A stretch of DNA of 36,228 nucleotides from Alicyclobacillus pomorum DSM 14955 (GTDB lineage Bacteria; Bacillota; Bacilli; Alicyclobacillales; Alicyclobacillaceae), in NCBI RefSeq assembly GCF_000472905.1, contig NZ_AXAR01000001.1, forward strand, positions 328,840 through 365,067, in the 5' to 3' direction. Below the pieces are notes generated by a model, which saw only the letters and a program-made list of their open reading frames with translations, made no database searches and had not been told where the DNA came from. Below are positions 15,284 through 22,785 of this stretch, in pieces. Both the position numbers and the translations under genes were made by a program. How positions within the stretch are numbered: position 1 is the first letter of the stretch; every line of letters starts with the position of its first letter.

Positions 15284-16111
15284 TCAATCGATGCTCCACA
15301 GGCCGCCGTGGAAACGCACCGTCCGCGTCCAGTCATCGAGCCACCGTTCGTCCCGGTGATCGCGAATGCGGAGCACGATACTGTTCCGACCGATGTCTAA
15401 CCAACGAGACTGGGGCGTGTCGCCGAATGCGCAACCACCGCCGACGAACAGCGTGCCATCCTGGTACACGAGCTGGTCCTTGCGGTCCATACGGCAGTGG
15501 GTGTGTCCGCTCAGGAACAACACGCCCGGACGCTTGCTGAAGATGGAGCGCAGTTCGTCAGACTGCATGCAGGTGTTGGTAGAGTCGGCGACCGTATCGT
15601 TAACGGGTTGGTGGAACCAGACCAGGACGGGGCCAGGCGGTGCGTTGAGGAGCCGCTGCTCAAGCCAATGCAGCGTGGCCGGGTGGAGCACGCCGGCGTC
15701 CTTCCAATCCGGTCGGTAACCGTCGGTCGATAGGAACACGAGCGACAGCCCGAAACGGCGCACTTCAAAGTGGATGTTGGGCATGCCGGTATGGTGCAGG
15801 AATCGCTGTTGCGCAAGGTCATCACTGAAATCGGCATCCTCGTAGAATCCATAGTATTCATGGTTGCCCATCGTGAAATAGTGTTTCGGCCGGCCACAGT
15901 GGCGGCGAATGGCGCTCATGGCCAAATCGTAGTCGCGATCCTTCCCGTTGGTCAGGTCCCCGTTACAGACGAAGATGTCGGGGGACTGGCGCGCGGCGTC
16001 CTGCAGGGCGCGCTCCAAGTCCGGCACCCACTCCACAGGGGTGAGCGTCTGCTGCCAGGCCATAAAGTGCATGTCGGAGAACACGGCAATACGGCCGGAC
16101 TGAGATGTCAT
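15284..16111 (-). CDS. Calcineurin-like metallophosphoesterase
   Basis: This cytosolic-looking protein of 275 residues has the full dinuclear metal motif set: SDMH (D13, H15), NGDL (D52), GNHE (N83, H84), WFHQ (H167) and SGHTHC (H203, H205). No signal peptide or membrane segment is seen. Two in-frame starts exist: 16123 is directly abutted by AGAAAGG, whereas the ATG at 16111 has that site at a proper distance of about 11 bases, so 16111 is preferred. It is the only minus-strand gene in the accessory locus and is transcribed divergently from nanE. Substrate (sugar phosphate, nucleotide or phospholipid head group) cannot be inferred. Confidence 0.85.
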   Translation of the reverse strand: MTSQSGRIAVFSDMHFMAWQQTLTPVEWVPDLERALQDAARQSPDIFVCNGDLTNGKDRDYDLAMSAIRRHCGRPKHYFTMGNHEYYGFYEDADFSDDLAQQRFLHHTGMPNIHFEVRRFGLSLVFLSTDGYRPDWKDAGVLHPATLHWLEQRLLNAPPGPVLVWFHQPVNDTVADSTNTCMQSDELRSIFSKRPGVLFLSGHTHCRMDRKDQLVYQDGTLFVGGGCAFGDTPQSRWLDIGRNSIVLRIRDHRDERWLDDWTRTVRFHGGLWSID

Positions 16112-16240
16112 GAACTGTACCATCCTTTCTCGTTCACATCGTCTTTCGGCCGAGAGACGGCCGTCTGGCCGGAACGGTGTGGAGCTTTGAACTGCCGGAC
16201 CGGCGTCCTTATAAAAAATTATTCCACCATACCAAACAAA

Positions 16241-16257
16241 AAGAAAGGATATTTCTT
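16241..16257. promoter_or_regulatory. Inverted repeat in the metallophosphoesterase/nanE intergenic region
   Basis: AAGAAA and TTTCTT are separated by GGATA, a dyad about 90 bases before nanE and 130 bases before the divergent phosphoesterase. The core GAAAGGATATTT recurs at 21650-21661 before another oxidoreductase of the locus. It is a candidate operator; the surrounding AT-rich stretch (16211-16270) probably holds the divergent promoters, but I could not fix hexamers. Confidence 0.35.
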
Positions 16258-16344
16258 ATTTTCTGACGAATAGTCTAGAGCAAGGTAGGTGTGTCAACGG
16301 TGACTGAAAGGATTTGAACGCCAAAACATGTCTGGTGGGAGTCT

Positions 16345-17046
16345 ATGAACAAACGGTCGGTATTGGAACGCATCCGAGGCGGGCTCATTGTATCATGCCA
16401 GGCGGTGGAGGGAGAACCCCTTCATGGTGCAGACACGATGACGAAGATGGCGCTGGCAGCGAAGATGGGGGGCGCTGTCGGCATTCGGGCGAATGGCGCT
16501 GAGGACATTCGCCGAATCAAAGCATGCACCGAACTGCCAGTGATTGGAATTGTCAAGCGCGTCTACGAAGACTCGGAGGTCTATATCACCTCCACCTTGC
16601 GCGAAGTCGAAGAGGTGGTGGAGGCTGGTGCCGACATCGTGGCGGTGGACGCGACGATGCGGAGACGACCCGGCAATCTGTCCACATCGGCGTTTCTGGA
16701 GCGGGTCAAGCGCGAGTTCCCGGACATCGTCCTCATGGCGGATATCTCCACCCTTGAAGAAGGCATTATGGCGGAACAGTCCGGAGCGGATGTCGTGGCT
16801 TCCACCATGGCCGGATACACCGCCTACAGCCGCCCATCTGCGGGGCCAGACCTGGCGCTGGTGGCCAACCTTGTGAACACGCTTACGGTCTCGGTGGTCG
16901 CGGAGGGCCGTATCCGGCGCCCAGAGGAGGCGAAAGCCTGTATCGAGCTGGGGTGCTGGGCCGTCGTCGTCGGCTCCGCTATCACGCGGCCACAGGACAT
17001 TACGCGGGATTTTGTGGAAGAGATTCGGAAAGCGATATCTCGATGA
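16345..17046 (+). CDS. nanE: N-acetylmannosamine-6-phosphate 2-epimerase
   Basis: NanE converts ManNAc-6-P to GlcNAc-6-P, normally in sialic acid or ManNAc catabolism in the cytosol. The 233-residue TIM barrel matches the family length. Motifs include IVSCQA, GIVKRVYEDSEVYIT with the catalytic-position lysine K71, VAVDATMRRRP (D102), MADISTLEEG and VVAEGRI (E186). ATG 16345 follows GGTGGGAG. It starts a second plus-strand operon and is followed after 26 bases by an oxidoreductase gene. The usual partners (sialate lyase NanA, ManNAc kinase NanK, NagA, NagB) are not in the window, so the source of ManNAc-6-P here is unclear. Confidence 0.93.
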   Translation: MNKRSVLERIRGGLIVSCQAVEGEPLHGADTMTKMALAAKMGGAVGIRANGAEDIRRIKACTELPVIGIVKRVYEDSEVYITSTLREVEEVVEAGADIVAVDATMRRRPGNLSTSAFLERVKREFPDIVLMADISTLEEGIMAEQSGADVVASTMAGYTAYSRPSAGPDLALVANLVNTLTVSVVAEGRIRRPEEAKACIELGCWAVVVGSAITRPQDITRDFVEEIRKAISR

Positions 17047-17072
17047 ATCGGAATTTTCAGGAGGGACCATGC

Positions 17073-18125
17073 ATGACTGTAAGAGTTGGCGTCATCGGAA
17101 CGGGATCGATTTCCCGCGTTGGGCACTTGCCGCACTATCGAAATCATCCAGAGGTGGAGTTGGTCGCGGTGGCCGATGTGGATCCAACACGCGCCGAAAA
17201 GGTGGCGGCAGAATTCGGGGCGGCCCGCTGGTATGCAAACCCCACGGACATGTTTGATTCGGAGCGGCTCGACGCCGTCAGCATCTGCACGGCCAACAAT
17301 AGCCACGTGCCGCTGGCGCTCATGGCGTTTGAACACGGCGCCGATGTGCTTGTGGAGAAGCCACTGGCGACGGACCTGGCAGCGGCGCGCCAACTGGCGG
17401 ACGCGGCAACGAAGCACGGGCGCATTTGCATGGTGGGCATGACGCACCGATTCCGCAACGATGCGCAGGCGTTAAAGCGGTTTGTTGAAGCTGGCGATCT
17501 CGGTGACCTCTACGCCGCGCGGGCACAAATTCTGCGCCGTCGCGGTACGCCCGCAGGTTGGTTCACCAACCGCGCTGTATCAGGCGGTGGGCCGCTGATG
17601 GACATCGGTGTCCACGTGCTCGATTTGGCATGGTGGCTGGCGGGCATGCCGGTGCCAGAGACAGTCTCTGGCCACCTCGTGACAGGTATCGGCCGCTACA
17701 ACACGGTTATGTCGTCGCGGTGGCGCTCTTCGGACGCGGCCAACCAGGACAATGGCGTGTTCGACGTGGAGGATTACGCGAGCGCCTACATACGATTCAA
17801 AAACGGCCTTGTCCTTCAATTGGAAGTCAGCTGGGCGTTGAACGGGCCCCAGGATGACAACCTGAAGGTCGACTTGTATGGAACAAAGGGCGGTGTGTCG
17901 CTGGATCCGCTCACCTATTACTCGGAGAGAAACGACATCTTCCTGGACTCCAGTCCGTCCATTGAACGGAACGATCCATATGAGGCAGAGATCCATCACT
18001 TCGTGGAGGCCGTGAAGACCCGTACGCAGCCCCTCATCCCCGTGGAACAAGGCGTCTCCATTGTGGAAATGTTGACTGCCATTGTTGCGAGTGCAGAGCG
18101 AAGGCGCGAAGTCGTACTCGGTTGA
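17073..18125 (+). CDS. Gfo/Idh/MocA family oxidoreductase 2
   Basis: This is a 350-residue sugar oxidoreductase with the NAD(P)-binding VGVIGTGSIS (5-14), VEKP (E95, K96) and the catalytic-type DIGVH in the C-terminal domain. It shares a distinctive stretch with oxidoreductase 4 at 22786 (LRRRGTP...FTNR, then GG..D.GVH.LDLA.WLAG), so the two are closest paralogues within the locus. ATG 17073 follows AGGAGGGA at 17059-17066; an ATG at 17069 is out of frame. The gene is coupled to nanE upstream. A small hairpin (18125-18138) directly follows the stop, after which base composition drops into the AT-rich insert. Confidence 0.92.
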   Translation: MTVRVGVIGTGSISRVGHLPHYRNHPEVELVAVADVDPTRAEKVAAEFGAARWYANPTDMFDSERLDAVSICTANNSHVPLALMAFEHGADVLVEKPLATDLAAARQLADAATKHGRICMVGMTHRFRNDAQALKRFVEAGDLGDLYAARAQILRRRGTPAGWFTNRAVSGGGPLMDIGVHVLDLAWWLAGMPVPETVSGHLVTGIGRYNTVMSSRWRSSDAANQDNGVFDVEDYASAYIRFKNGLVLQLEVSWALNGPQDDNLKVDLYGTKGGVSLDPLTYYSERNDIFLDSSPSIERNDPYEAEIHHFVEAVKTRTQPLIPVEQGVSIVEMLTAIVASAERRREVVLG

Positions 18126-18208
18126 CGCGTTGGCGCGTGACAGAAGGACTTCAAATACCAGGAAAAGCCCATGGTGAATCTCTGTCTATGCATATTGGGG
18201 GAGTTTGT

Positions 18209-19957
18209 GTGAAGAAGATTGCGTTTGCAGTATCGACTTTATCATCTTGCCTTGTACTCAGTTGCTCTAACGTTGTATTTGCTGATACAAGTCAAGAAGA
18301 TATCAATTTAGCCTTAAATAAACCATATACAGTATCCGCTCCCATACCCGATCCATTGCTATCTGCGGATGAACAAAGCTGGTTTCCGGACACAGGGGGA
18401 AAATTGACAGACGGAAAGTTTCTGAATCCAAAACTTGCTCCATCGACAAACGATCAAGGTTGGGTGGGATTTGTCGATCAAGATGATCGCAGCATTGTGA
18501 TTGACCTCGGGCAAACAGACACTGTACACGCATTGACTGCGGATTTTTTAAACGACCCAGGAGACTACGTTCATGCGCCTGAAAAGGTAATCTTCTCCGT
18601 ATCATTGGATAGAATACATTGGCAAAGTCTTCAAGGCGTGAATTCTCCTATAACGCTCGCTGACCAATCCCTTCGCAACGTGACCTTTGTGAAAAACGGC
18701 GTGAATCTCCAAGCTCGTTACGTGCGTGTACAATTCCCGGTGGATACATATGTACTCTCCGATCAAATTCAAGTGCTTGGAGTGAGGGGGATTGTGGCCG
18801 GAGCAAAAGTCCCCCGGGAGACACCCAATCAAATCCAGCCAAGTCTAGGATATGCTAAGGTTAGCCAAACAGGTGGAGCGAACCAAATTCTGCTTTGTAA
18901 CATGTGGCTCTCGGAAAAGTATGATCAAAGGATTTACCCGTGGGATGTTACTGAGCAACAATGGCTGCCCATGATCACATATATGGATGGTAAAGGCCAT
19001 ATTCGTGACTGGATGTTTAAGACGGTCTTGGCGATGCCTAATGTAGATCAGCCCAGCGCTACCCAACAAGACTGGACCAACTGGCTTGATGATATCTTCC
19101 ATAATGGGGGTTCGCCGAGCGCAACAACACCAACTCAATTGAACGCTCTCAACCAAGCTGTCGGTCATGCGAAAGCCGCATTACACGACCCGAATTACCA
19201 AGAAAAAGTCATCATCTCAATACCGTATCCTGACCCTTCGGTGACGAATTGGGGATCCATGAGCGGACGGCAACTAGATTTCAGTCATGCAGTAGATCGG
19301 CAAAAAGCAGTTGCATGGTATCTACATCAAGTGGAGCAGTTGTGGAACAGTGCGCATTACAACAACCTAAAACTTGTCGGCTTCTATTGGTTTAACGAAG
19401 GTGTAGATGTTCACCAACCCGGTGAGGTTCAATTACTGCAGCATACGTCTCGCTTGATTCATGCGAATCATCTGCACTTTTATTGGATTCCTTATTTTGA
19501 AGCACCAGGTTACAAAATTTGGCGGACACTTGGCTTTGACGTCGCCATCATGCAACCGAATTATGCCTTCTACGATGCACCGGTAAATCGGTTAACAGAG
19601 ACCGCAGAACTGGCAAAACATTATCAACTTGGTGTGGAAATGGAGTTTCCGTTCCAAGACTTTAATCCTGGAGCTACGAAGGGAACAAACACGTACCTGC
19701 AGTATCAGGATGCGGCACTAGCCTACCATTTCAATCAAAATGTGCCATTAGCCTGGTATCAAAATACACAAGGGGTTTTAACAGACTACCAACAGAACCG
19801 TGTTTTGTACGACCTCATCTACGAGTTCCTGAAAGGTACGTATGTACCGCAGAAATACGTACCAAGCGGCAACTCATATACATTGGTGCCTGATGACAGT
19901 CCGAATTTACCACCATTTACATGGCCTCAGATTCCCGCTGGTTTAAGTTGCTATTAA
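18209..19957 (+). CDS. Secreted discoidin-like plus DUF4855 protein (second, AT-rich copy)
   Basis: This is a 582-residue paralogue of the protein at 6670 with the same order: signal peptide (MKKIAFAVST..., likely cut after VFA near residue 25), discoidin-like domain (about 32-185; LALNKPY, LTDGK, WVGF, IVIDLGQ, ARYVRVQF), then DUF4855. The barrel motifs match: GFYWFNE (E397), FYWIPYF, LGFDVAIMQPN, GVEME (E477, E479). GTG 18209 is chosen because GGGGGAG (18197-18203) precedes it; upstream in-frame ATGs have no site and spoil the signal. Codon use is far more AT-rich than the first copy (hand count 23/60 G+C at 18301-18360 against 34/60 at 7141-7200), so it is more likely acquired than duplicated in place. 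Function unknown; glycan-directed activity inferred. Confidence 0.85.
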   Translation: MKKIAFAVSTLSSCLVLSCSNVVFADTSQEDINLALNKPYTVSAPIPDPLLSADEQSWFPDTGGKLTDGKFLNPKLAPSTNDQGWVGFVDQDDRSIVIDLGQTDTVHALTADFLNDPGDYVHAPEKVIFSVSLDRIHWQSLQGVNSPITLADQSLRNVTFVKNGVNLQARYVRVQFPVDTYVLSDQIQVLGVRGIVAGAKVPRETPNQIQPSLGYAKVSQTGGANQILLCNMWLSEKYDQRIYPWDVTEQQWLPMITYMDGKGHIRDWMFKTVLAMPNVDQPSATQQDWTNWLDDIFHNGGSPSATTPTQLNALNQAVGHAKAALHDPNYQEKVIISIPYPDPSVTNWGSMSGRQLDFSHAVDRQKAVAWYLHQVEQLWNSAHYNNLKLVGFYWFNEGVDVHQPGEVQLLQHTSRLIHANHLHFYWIPYFEAPGYKIWRTLGFDVAIMQPNYAFYDAPVNRLTETAELAKHYQLGVEMEFPFQDFNPGATKGTNTYLQYQDAALAYHFNQNVPLAWYQNTQGVLTDYQQNRVLYDLIYEFLKGTYVPQKYVPSGNSYTLVPDDSPNLPPFTWPQIPAGLSCY

Positions 19958-20018
19958 TCAAACGTACCGATAAATAACCGGACGGGTTCTGGTGCAAAAT
20001 CTCATGGGGCGGTGAAAG

Positions 20019-20049
20019 AAATTCCCCTTACACCACCTTAGGGGGATTT
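20019..20049 (+). terminator. Possible terminator after the second DUF4855 gene
   Basis: AAATTCCCC (20019-20027) pairs with GGGGGATTT (20041-20049) in a 9-pair stem with one G-T wobble and a 13-base loop. Only a weak T-rich tail follows, so attenuation or mRNA protection is equally possible. Confidence 0.45.
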
Positions 20050-20050
20050 A

Positions 20051-20087
20051 ACTTCGTACGTACATGTACAGTGAAACGAAGTATAAT
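20051..20087 (+). promoter_or_regulatory. Promoter with embedded palindromes before the permease
   Basis: A perfect TATAAT lies at 20082-20087. Directly upstream are the inverted arms ACTTCGT (20051-20057) and ACGAAGT (20076-20082), and between them a perfect palindrome GTACATGTAC (20060-20069). The dyads cover the spacer and -35 position, where no good -35 hexamer is seen, as expected for a regulated promoter. It is in the 331-base gap 19958-20288; the remaining 200 bases are AT-rich with no gene seen. Confidence 0.45.
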
Positions 20088-20288
20088 ATTTTCAAACGCA
20101 ATAATCCGATAATTCATATAAATCACACGGATTCAAATCGACCATTTAGGGCAAATCGAGCGATTGGATTGGGGGTGAAGGTAGGAACAAGGTATTTTCT
20201 CCCTTGTATTACGAATGTGAAGCACGGTTGACTTTCTCTGTAGAAGTTTCCATTTTGCCATGAGTATTTTTATAGGAGCTGAAGCAGA

Positions 20289-21536
20289 ATGGGTCAAGAT
20301 TTAAAGGTACCTCGCCTTTCCGCCATGATGTTTTTGGAGTACTTTGTATGGGGAGCTTGGTATGCTACCGCAGGTTTGGCGATGACCAAGTACGGTCTGT
20401 CCTCCATTATTGGATTAACGTATTCACTGGCGGCTGTTTCCGCCATTATCGCTCCATTTTTTCTTGGCATGGTTGCCGACCGCTTTTTCTCTTCTGAAAA
20501 AGTCCTGGGCGTTCTTCATATCATCGGTGGTACCCTCCTGTTTATCATCCCATCGCAAATGAAGTCTGCCAACAGCAGTCTATTTCTCCTCGTTATTTTC
20601 TTATACATGCTTTGCTTTATGCCCACACTGGCATTAACGAATAACGTCGCCTTTCATCACGTTGAAGACAGCGCTAGACATTTTCCCATCATTCGTGTGT
20701 TTGGGACCATTGGATGGATTGCTGCGGGTATAGGAATCGGACAGCTGGGATTTTCGGACAGGGCAATCATCTTTACGATTTCAGCTGTCGCTTCTGTTCT
20801 GCTAGGCATTTATAGTTTTGCTTTGCCTCATACACCTGCGCCGGCTAAGGGGAAACCACTGTCGATGAGAGATTTGCTATGTCTGGATGCGTTGAAATTG
20901 TTTGGAAAATGGAATTTCGCGGTGTTCATGATCTGCTCATTACTGATCTGCATTCCGCTGGCTGCATATTATTCGTTCACGTCACCATTTCTTGGAGCCA
21001 TCGGATTCAAGAATGTGGGAACCATTATGACCATCGGACAAATGCTCGAGGTCATCTTTATGTTGCTTATTCCGTTTCTCTTTGTTCGGTTAGGAGTCAA
21101 GTATGTGTTGCTCGTAGGGATGTTCGCCTGGGCCGTTCGGTATGGGTTGTTCGCAATCGGTGCACCCACAGGGATCATGCCTCTCATTTTTATCGGTATT
21201 GCCATTCATGGAGTCTGCTACGATTTCTTCATGGTAACCGGCTCCATCTATGCGGAAAAGCAGGCCGGTGACAAGGTAAAAGCGCAAGCTCAGAGTCTGT
21301 TCATCCTATTCACTCAAGGCATTGGCATGTTCGTCGGCTCGTTGATTGCGGGTGATATCTTCAACTCTACTGTGACGGCGACAGGAATCAAGGCACTTCA
21401 ACAGTGGCAAATCTTCTGGTTGATTCCAGCCGGCATTGCCACAGTGATTGCTGTCATCTTCCTCTCGGCGTTTAGAAACAATCATGAAAAAGCCGCAGAA
21501 GTGGGGGCTTCGAGTATGAATCTCAATACAAACTAA
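20289..21536 (+). CDS. Nucleoside:H+ symporter (NHS) family MFS permease
   Basis: The 415-residue protein has about twelve membrane helices and the Nuc_H_symport pattern of NupG/XapB: an opening MMFLEYFVWGAWYATAGLAM, RVFGTIGWIAAG in the middle, and HGVCYDFFMVTGSIYAEKQAG in the second half. Relatives in carbohydrate clusters, next to Gfo/Idh and sugar isomerase genes, are thought to carry sugars or glycosides instead of nucleosides. ATG 20289 is preceded by AGGAGCT about nine bases upstream. The gene is AT-rich like the DUF4855 gene before it (hand count 23/60 G+C at 20581-20640), and both probably arrived together. Substrate is not known. Confidence 0.88.
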   Translation: MGQDLKVPRLSAMMFLEYFVWGAWYATAGLAMTKYGLSSIIGLTYSLAAVSAIIAPFFLGMVADRFFSSEKVLGVLHIIGGTLLFIIPSQMKSANSSLFLLVIFLYMLCFMPTLALTNNVAFHHVEDSARHFPIIRVFGTIGWIAAGIGIGQLGFSDRAIIFTISAVASVLLGIYSFALPHTPAPAKGKPLSMRDLLCLDALKLFGKWNFAVFMICSLLICIPLAAYYSFTSPFLGAIGFKNVGTIMTIGQMLEVIFMLLIPFLFVRLGVKYVLLVGMFAWAVRYGLFAIGAPTGIMPLIFIGIAIHGVCYDFFMVTGSIYAEKQAGDKVKAQAQSLFILFTQGIGMFVGSLIAGDIFNSTVTATGIKALQQWQIFWLIPAGIATVIAVIFLSAFRNNHEKAAEVGASSMNLNTN

Positions 21537-21628
21537 GATGATGTTTTCAGTGAACGCCGTACGGTGTAGTCCCATAGCTTACATAGAAGAGGCACTGCCC
21601 CGTTCAACGTAGTCTGAAAATTCATCGA

Positions 21629-21661
21629 TATAAATATAAATGATGGTTGGAAAGGATATTT
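21629..21661 (+). promoter_or_regulatory. AT-rich control region before oxidoreductase 3
   Basis: Two overlapping -10-like hexamers, TATAAA at 21629-21634 and 21635-21640, lie about 85 bases before the ATG at 21719, but no convincing -35 is present. GAAAGGATATTT at 21650-21661 is identical to 12 bases of the dyad upstream of nanE (16243-16254) and sits in a GGAAA...TTTCC inverted repeat. This may be a shared operator. GAAAGGA also resembles a ribosome binding site, which weakens the case. Confidence 0.3.
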
Positions 21662-21718
21662 TTCCGTTTCGCGAAAGCCTGCACGATTTGCAAGAGTGGA
21701 CATCGGGAGGTTCATGCC

Positions 21719-22741
21719 ATGATGAAACTTGCGGTTCTTAGTTTTTGGCACGTCCATGCGAAGGAATACGCAGACCAAGCCGAACAACACCCGGATACGG
21801 AAATTGTGGCGATTTGGGATGAGGATCCAAAGCGGGGTGAAGCCGAGGCGGCGAAACGTGGGGCGCGGTTTTTCGCCAATCTCGATGACCTTCTGGCACA
21901 ACCGGACATCGACGGCGTCATTGTGACCACGCCGACAACAGATCACCACGACGTCATTGTGCGGGCAGCGCGGGCCGGCAAACACATTTTTACGGAAAAA
22001 GTCCTTGCGCCGACGCTGGCCGAGTGCAACCAAATTCTCGCGGCAGTTGCTGAAGCCGGGGTCAAATTGATGGTTTCTCTGCCCAGGCTCAATACGGGAT
22101 CCACACAAGCGATTCAAGAGATCCTCGCTCAGGGGTTACTGGGGCAATTGACGCTAGTCCGAGTTCGGTTGTCTCACAATGGAGCCATCCCGAGTGATGG
22201 CGCTGCAAGTGGTTGGTTGCCTGAACACTTTTACAATTTGGCTCAGTGTGGTGGAGGGGCGCTGATAGACCTCGGCTGTCATCCCATGTATTTGGCCCGT
22301 CTCTTCGCCGGATTACCTGAGAGTGTGTCGGCCAATTATGGCTATGTCACCGATAGACAAGTGGAGGACAATGCCGTCGCCATCCTGCGGTATCGGAATG
22401 GAGCCATCGGCGTCGTCGAGGCGGGATTTGTAAACCCGCACTCTCCGTTTTCTATTGAGATTCACGGAACGCATGGAAGTTTATTTTACGGCACCCCAGA
22501 AAACAAGTTGTGGGTTCGCAGTTCAATGCAACGTACGTCTGACGCGAACTGGGTGGCGTTAGAGCAATTCCCTCCCGACAAGCCGTCTGCTTTCGAGCAG
22601 TGGATTACACACATTCAACGAGGTACGACGGCTGCTGAGAACATTGAAATGGCTGTAGATTTGACCCGGTTGATGGAAGCGTCGAATCGATCCGTCATGG
22701 AACACAAGCCCATTTATCTGAGCGATTTGCAAAATTCCTGA
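21719..22741 (+). CDS. Gfo/Idh/MocA family oxidoreductase 3 (divergent cofactor motif)
   Basis: The 340-residue protein has the two-domain Gfo/Idh layout but an unusual N-terminus: the glycine-rich loop GxGxxG is replaced by LSFWHVHAKEYA (about residues 7-18). The EKP motif is TEKV (E93, K94, V95), so the catalytic lysine stays and the proline is lost. The C-terminal domain has GGGALIDLGCHPMYLA with a DLGCH motif. Such HxH-containing N-termini occur in a subgroup of the family found in carbohydrate clusters. ATG 21719 (or the next codon, 21722) follows GGGAGG at 21705-21710. NAD(P) binding is likely but its mode may differ. It starts the third plus-strand operon (21719-26915). Confidence 0.85.
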   Translation: MMKLAVLSFWHVHAKEYADQAEQHPDTEIVAIWDEDPKRGEAEAAKRGARFFANLDDLLAQPDIDGVIVTTPTTDHHDVIVRAARAGKHIFTEKVLAPTLAECNQILAAVAEAGVKLMVSLPRLNTGSTQAIQEILAQGLLGQLTLVRVRLSHNGAIPSDGAASGWLPEHFYNLAQCGGGALIDLGCHPMYLARLFAGLPESVSANYGYVTDRQVEDNAVAILRYRNGAIGVVEAGFVNPHSPFSIEIHGTHGSLFYGTPENKLWVRSSMQRTSDANWVALEQFPPDKPSAFEQWITHIQRGTTAAENIEMAVDLTRLMEASNRSVMEHKPIYLSDLQNS

Positions 22742-22785
22742 GTGGTTCAGCACGAAAGAAGACATACCGTGAGAGGGATATTGAC

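Noticed and set aside
16314-16502. Small open frame beginning TTG 16314 before nanE
   Set aside because: GAAAGGA is only one base from the TTG, and most of the frame overlaps nanE in another phase with no recognisable pattern.
18125-18138. Small hairpin after oxidoreductase 2 as a terminator or insertion boundary
   Set aside because: The ACGCG-TTGG-CGCGT stem is only five pairs with no T-run, and no matching copy was seen at the other end of the AT-rich stretch near 21.7 kb.
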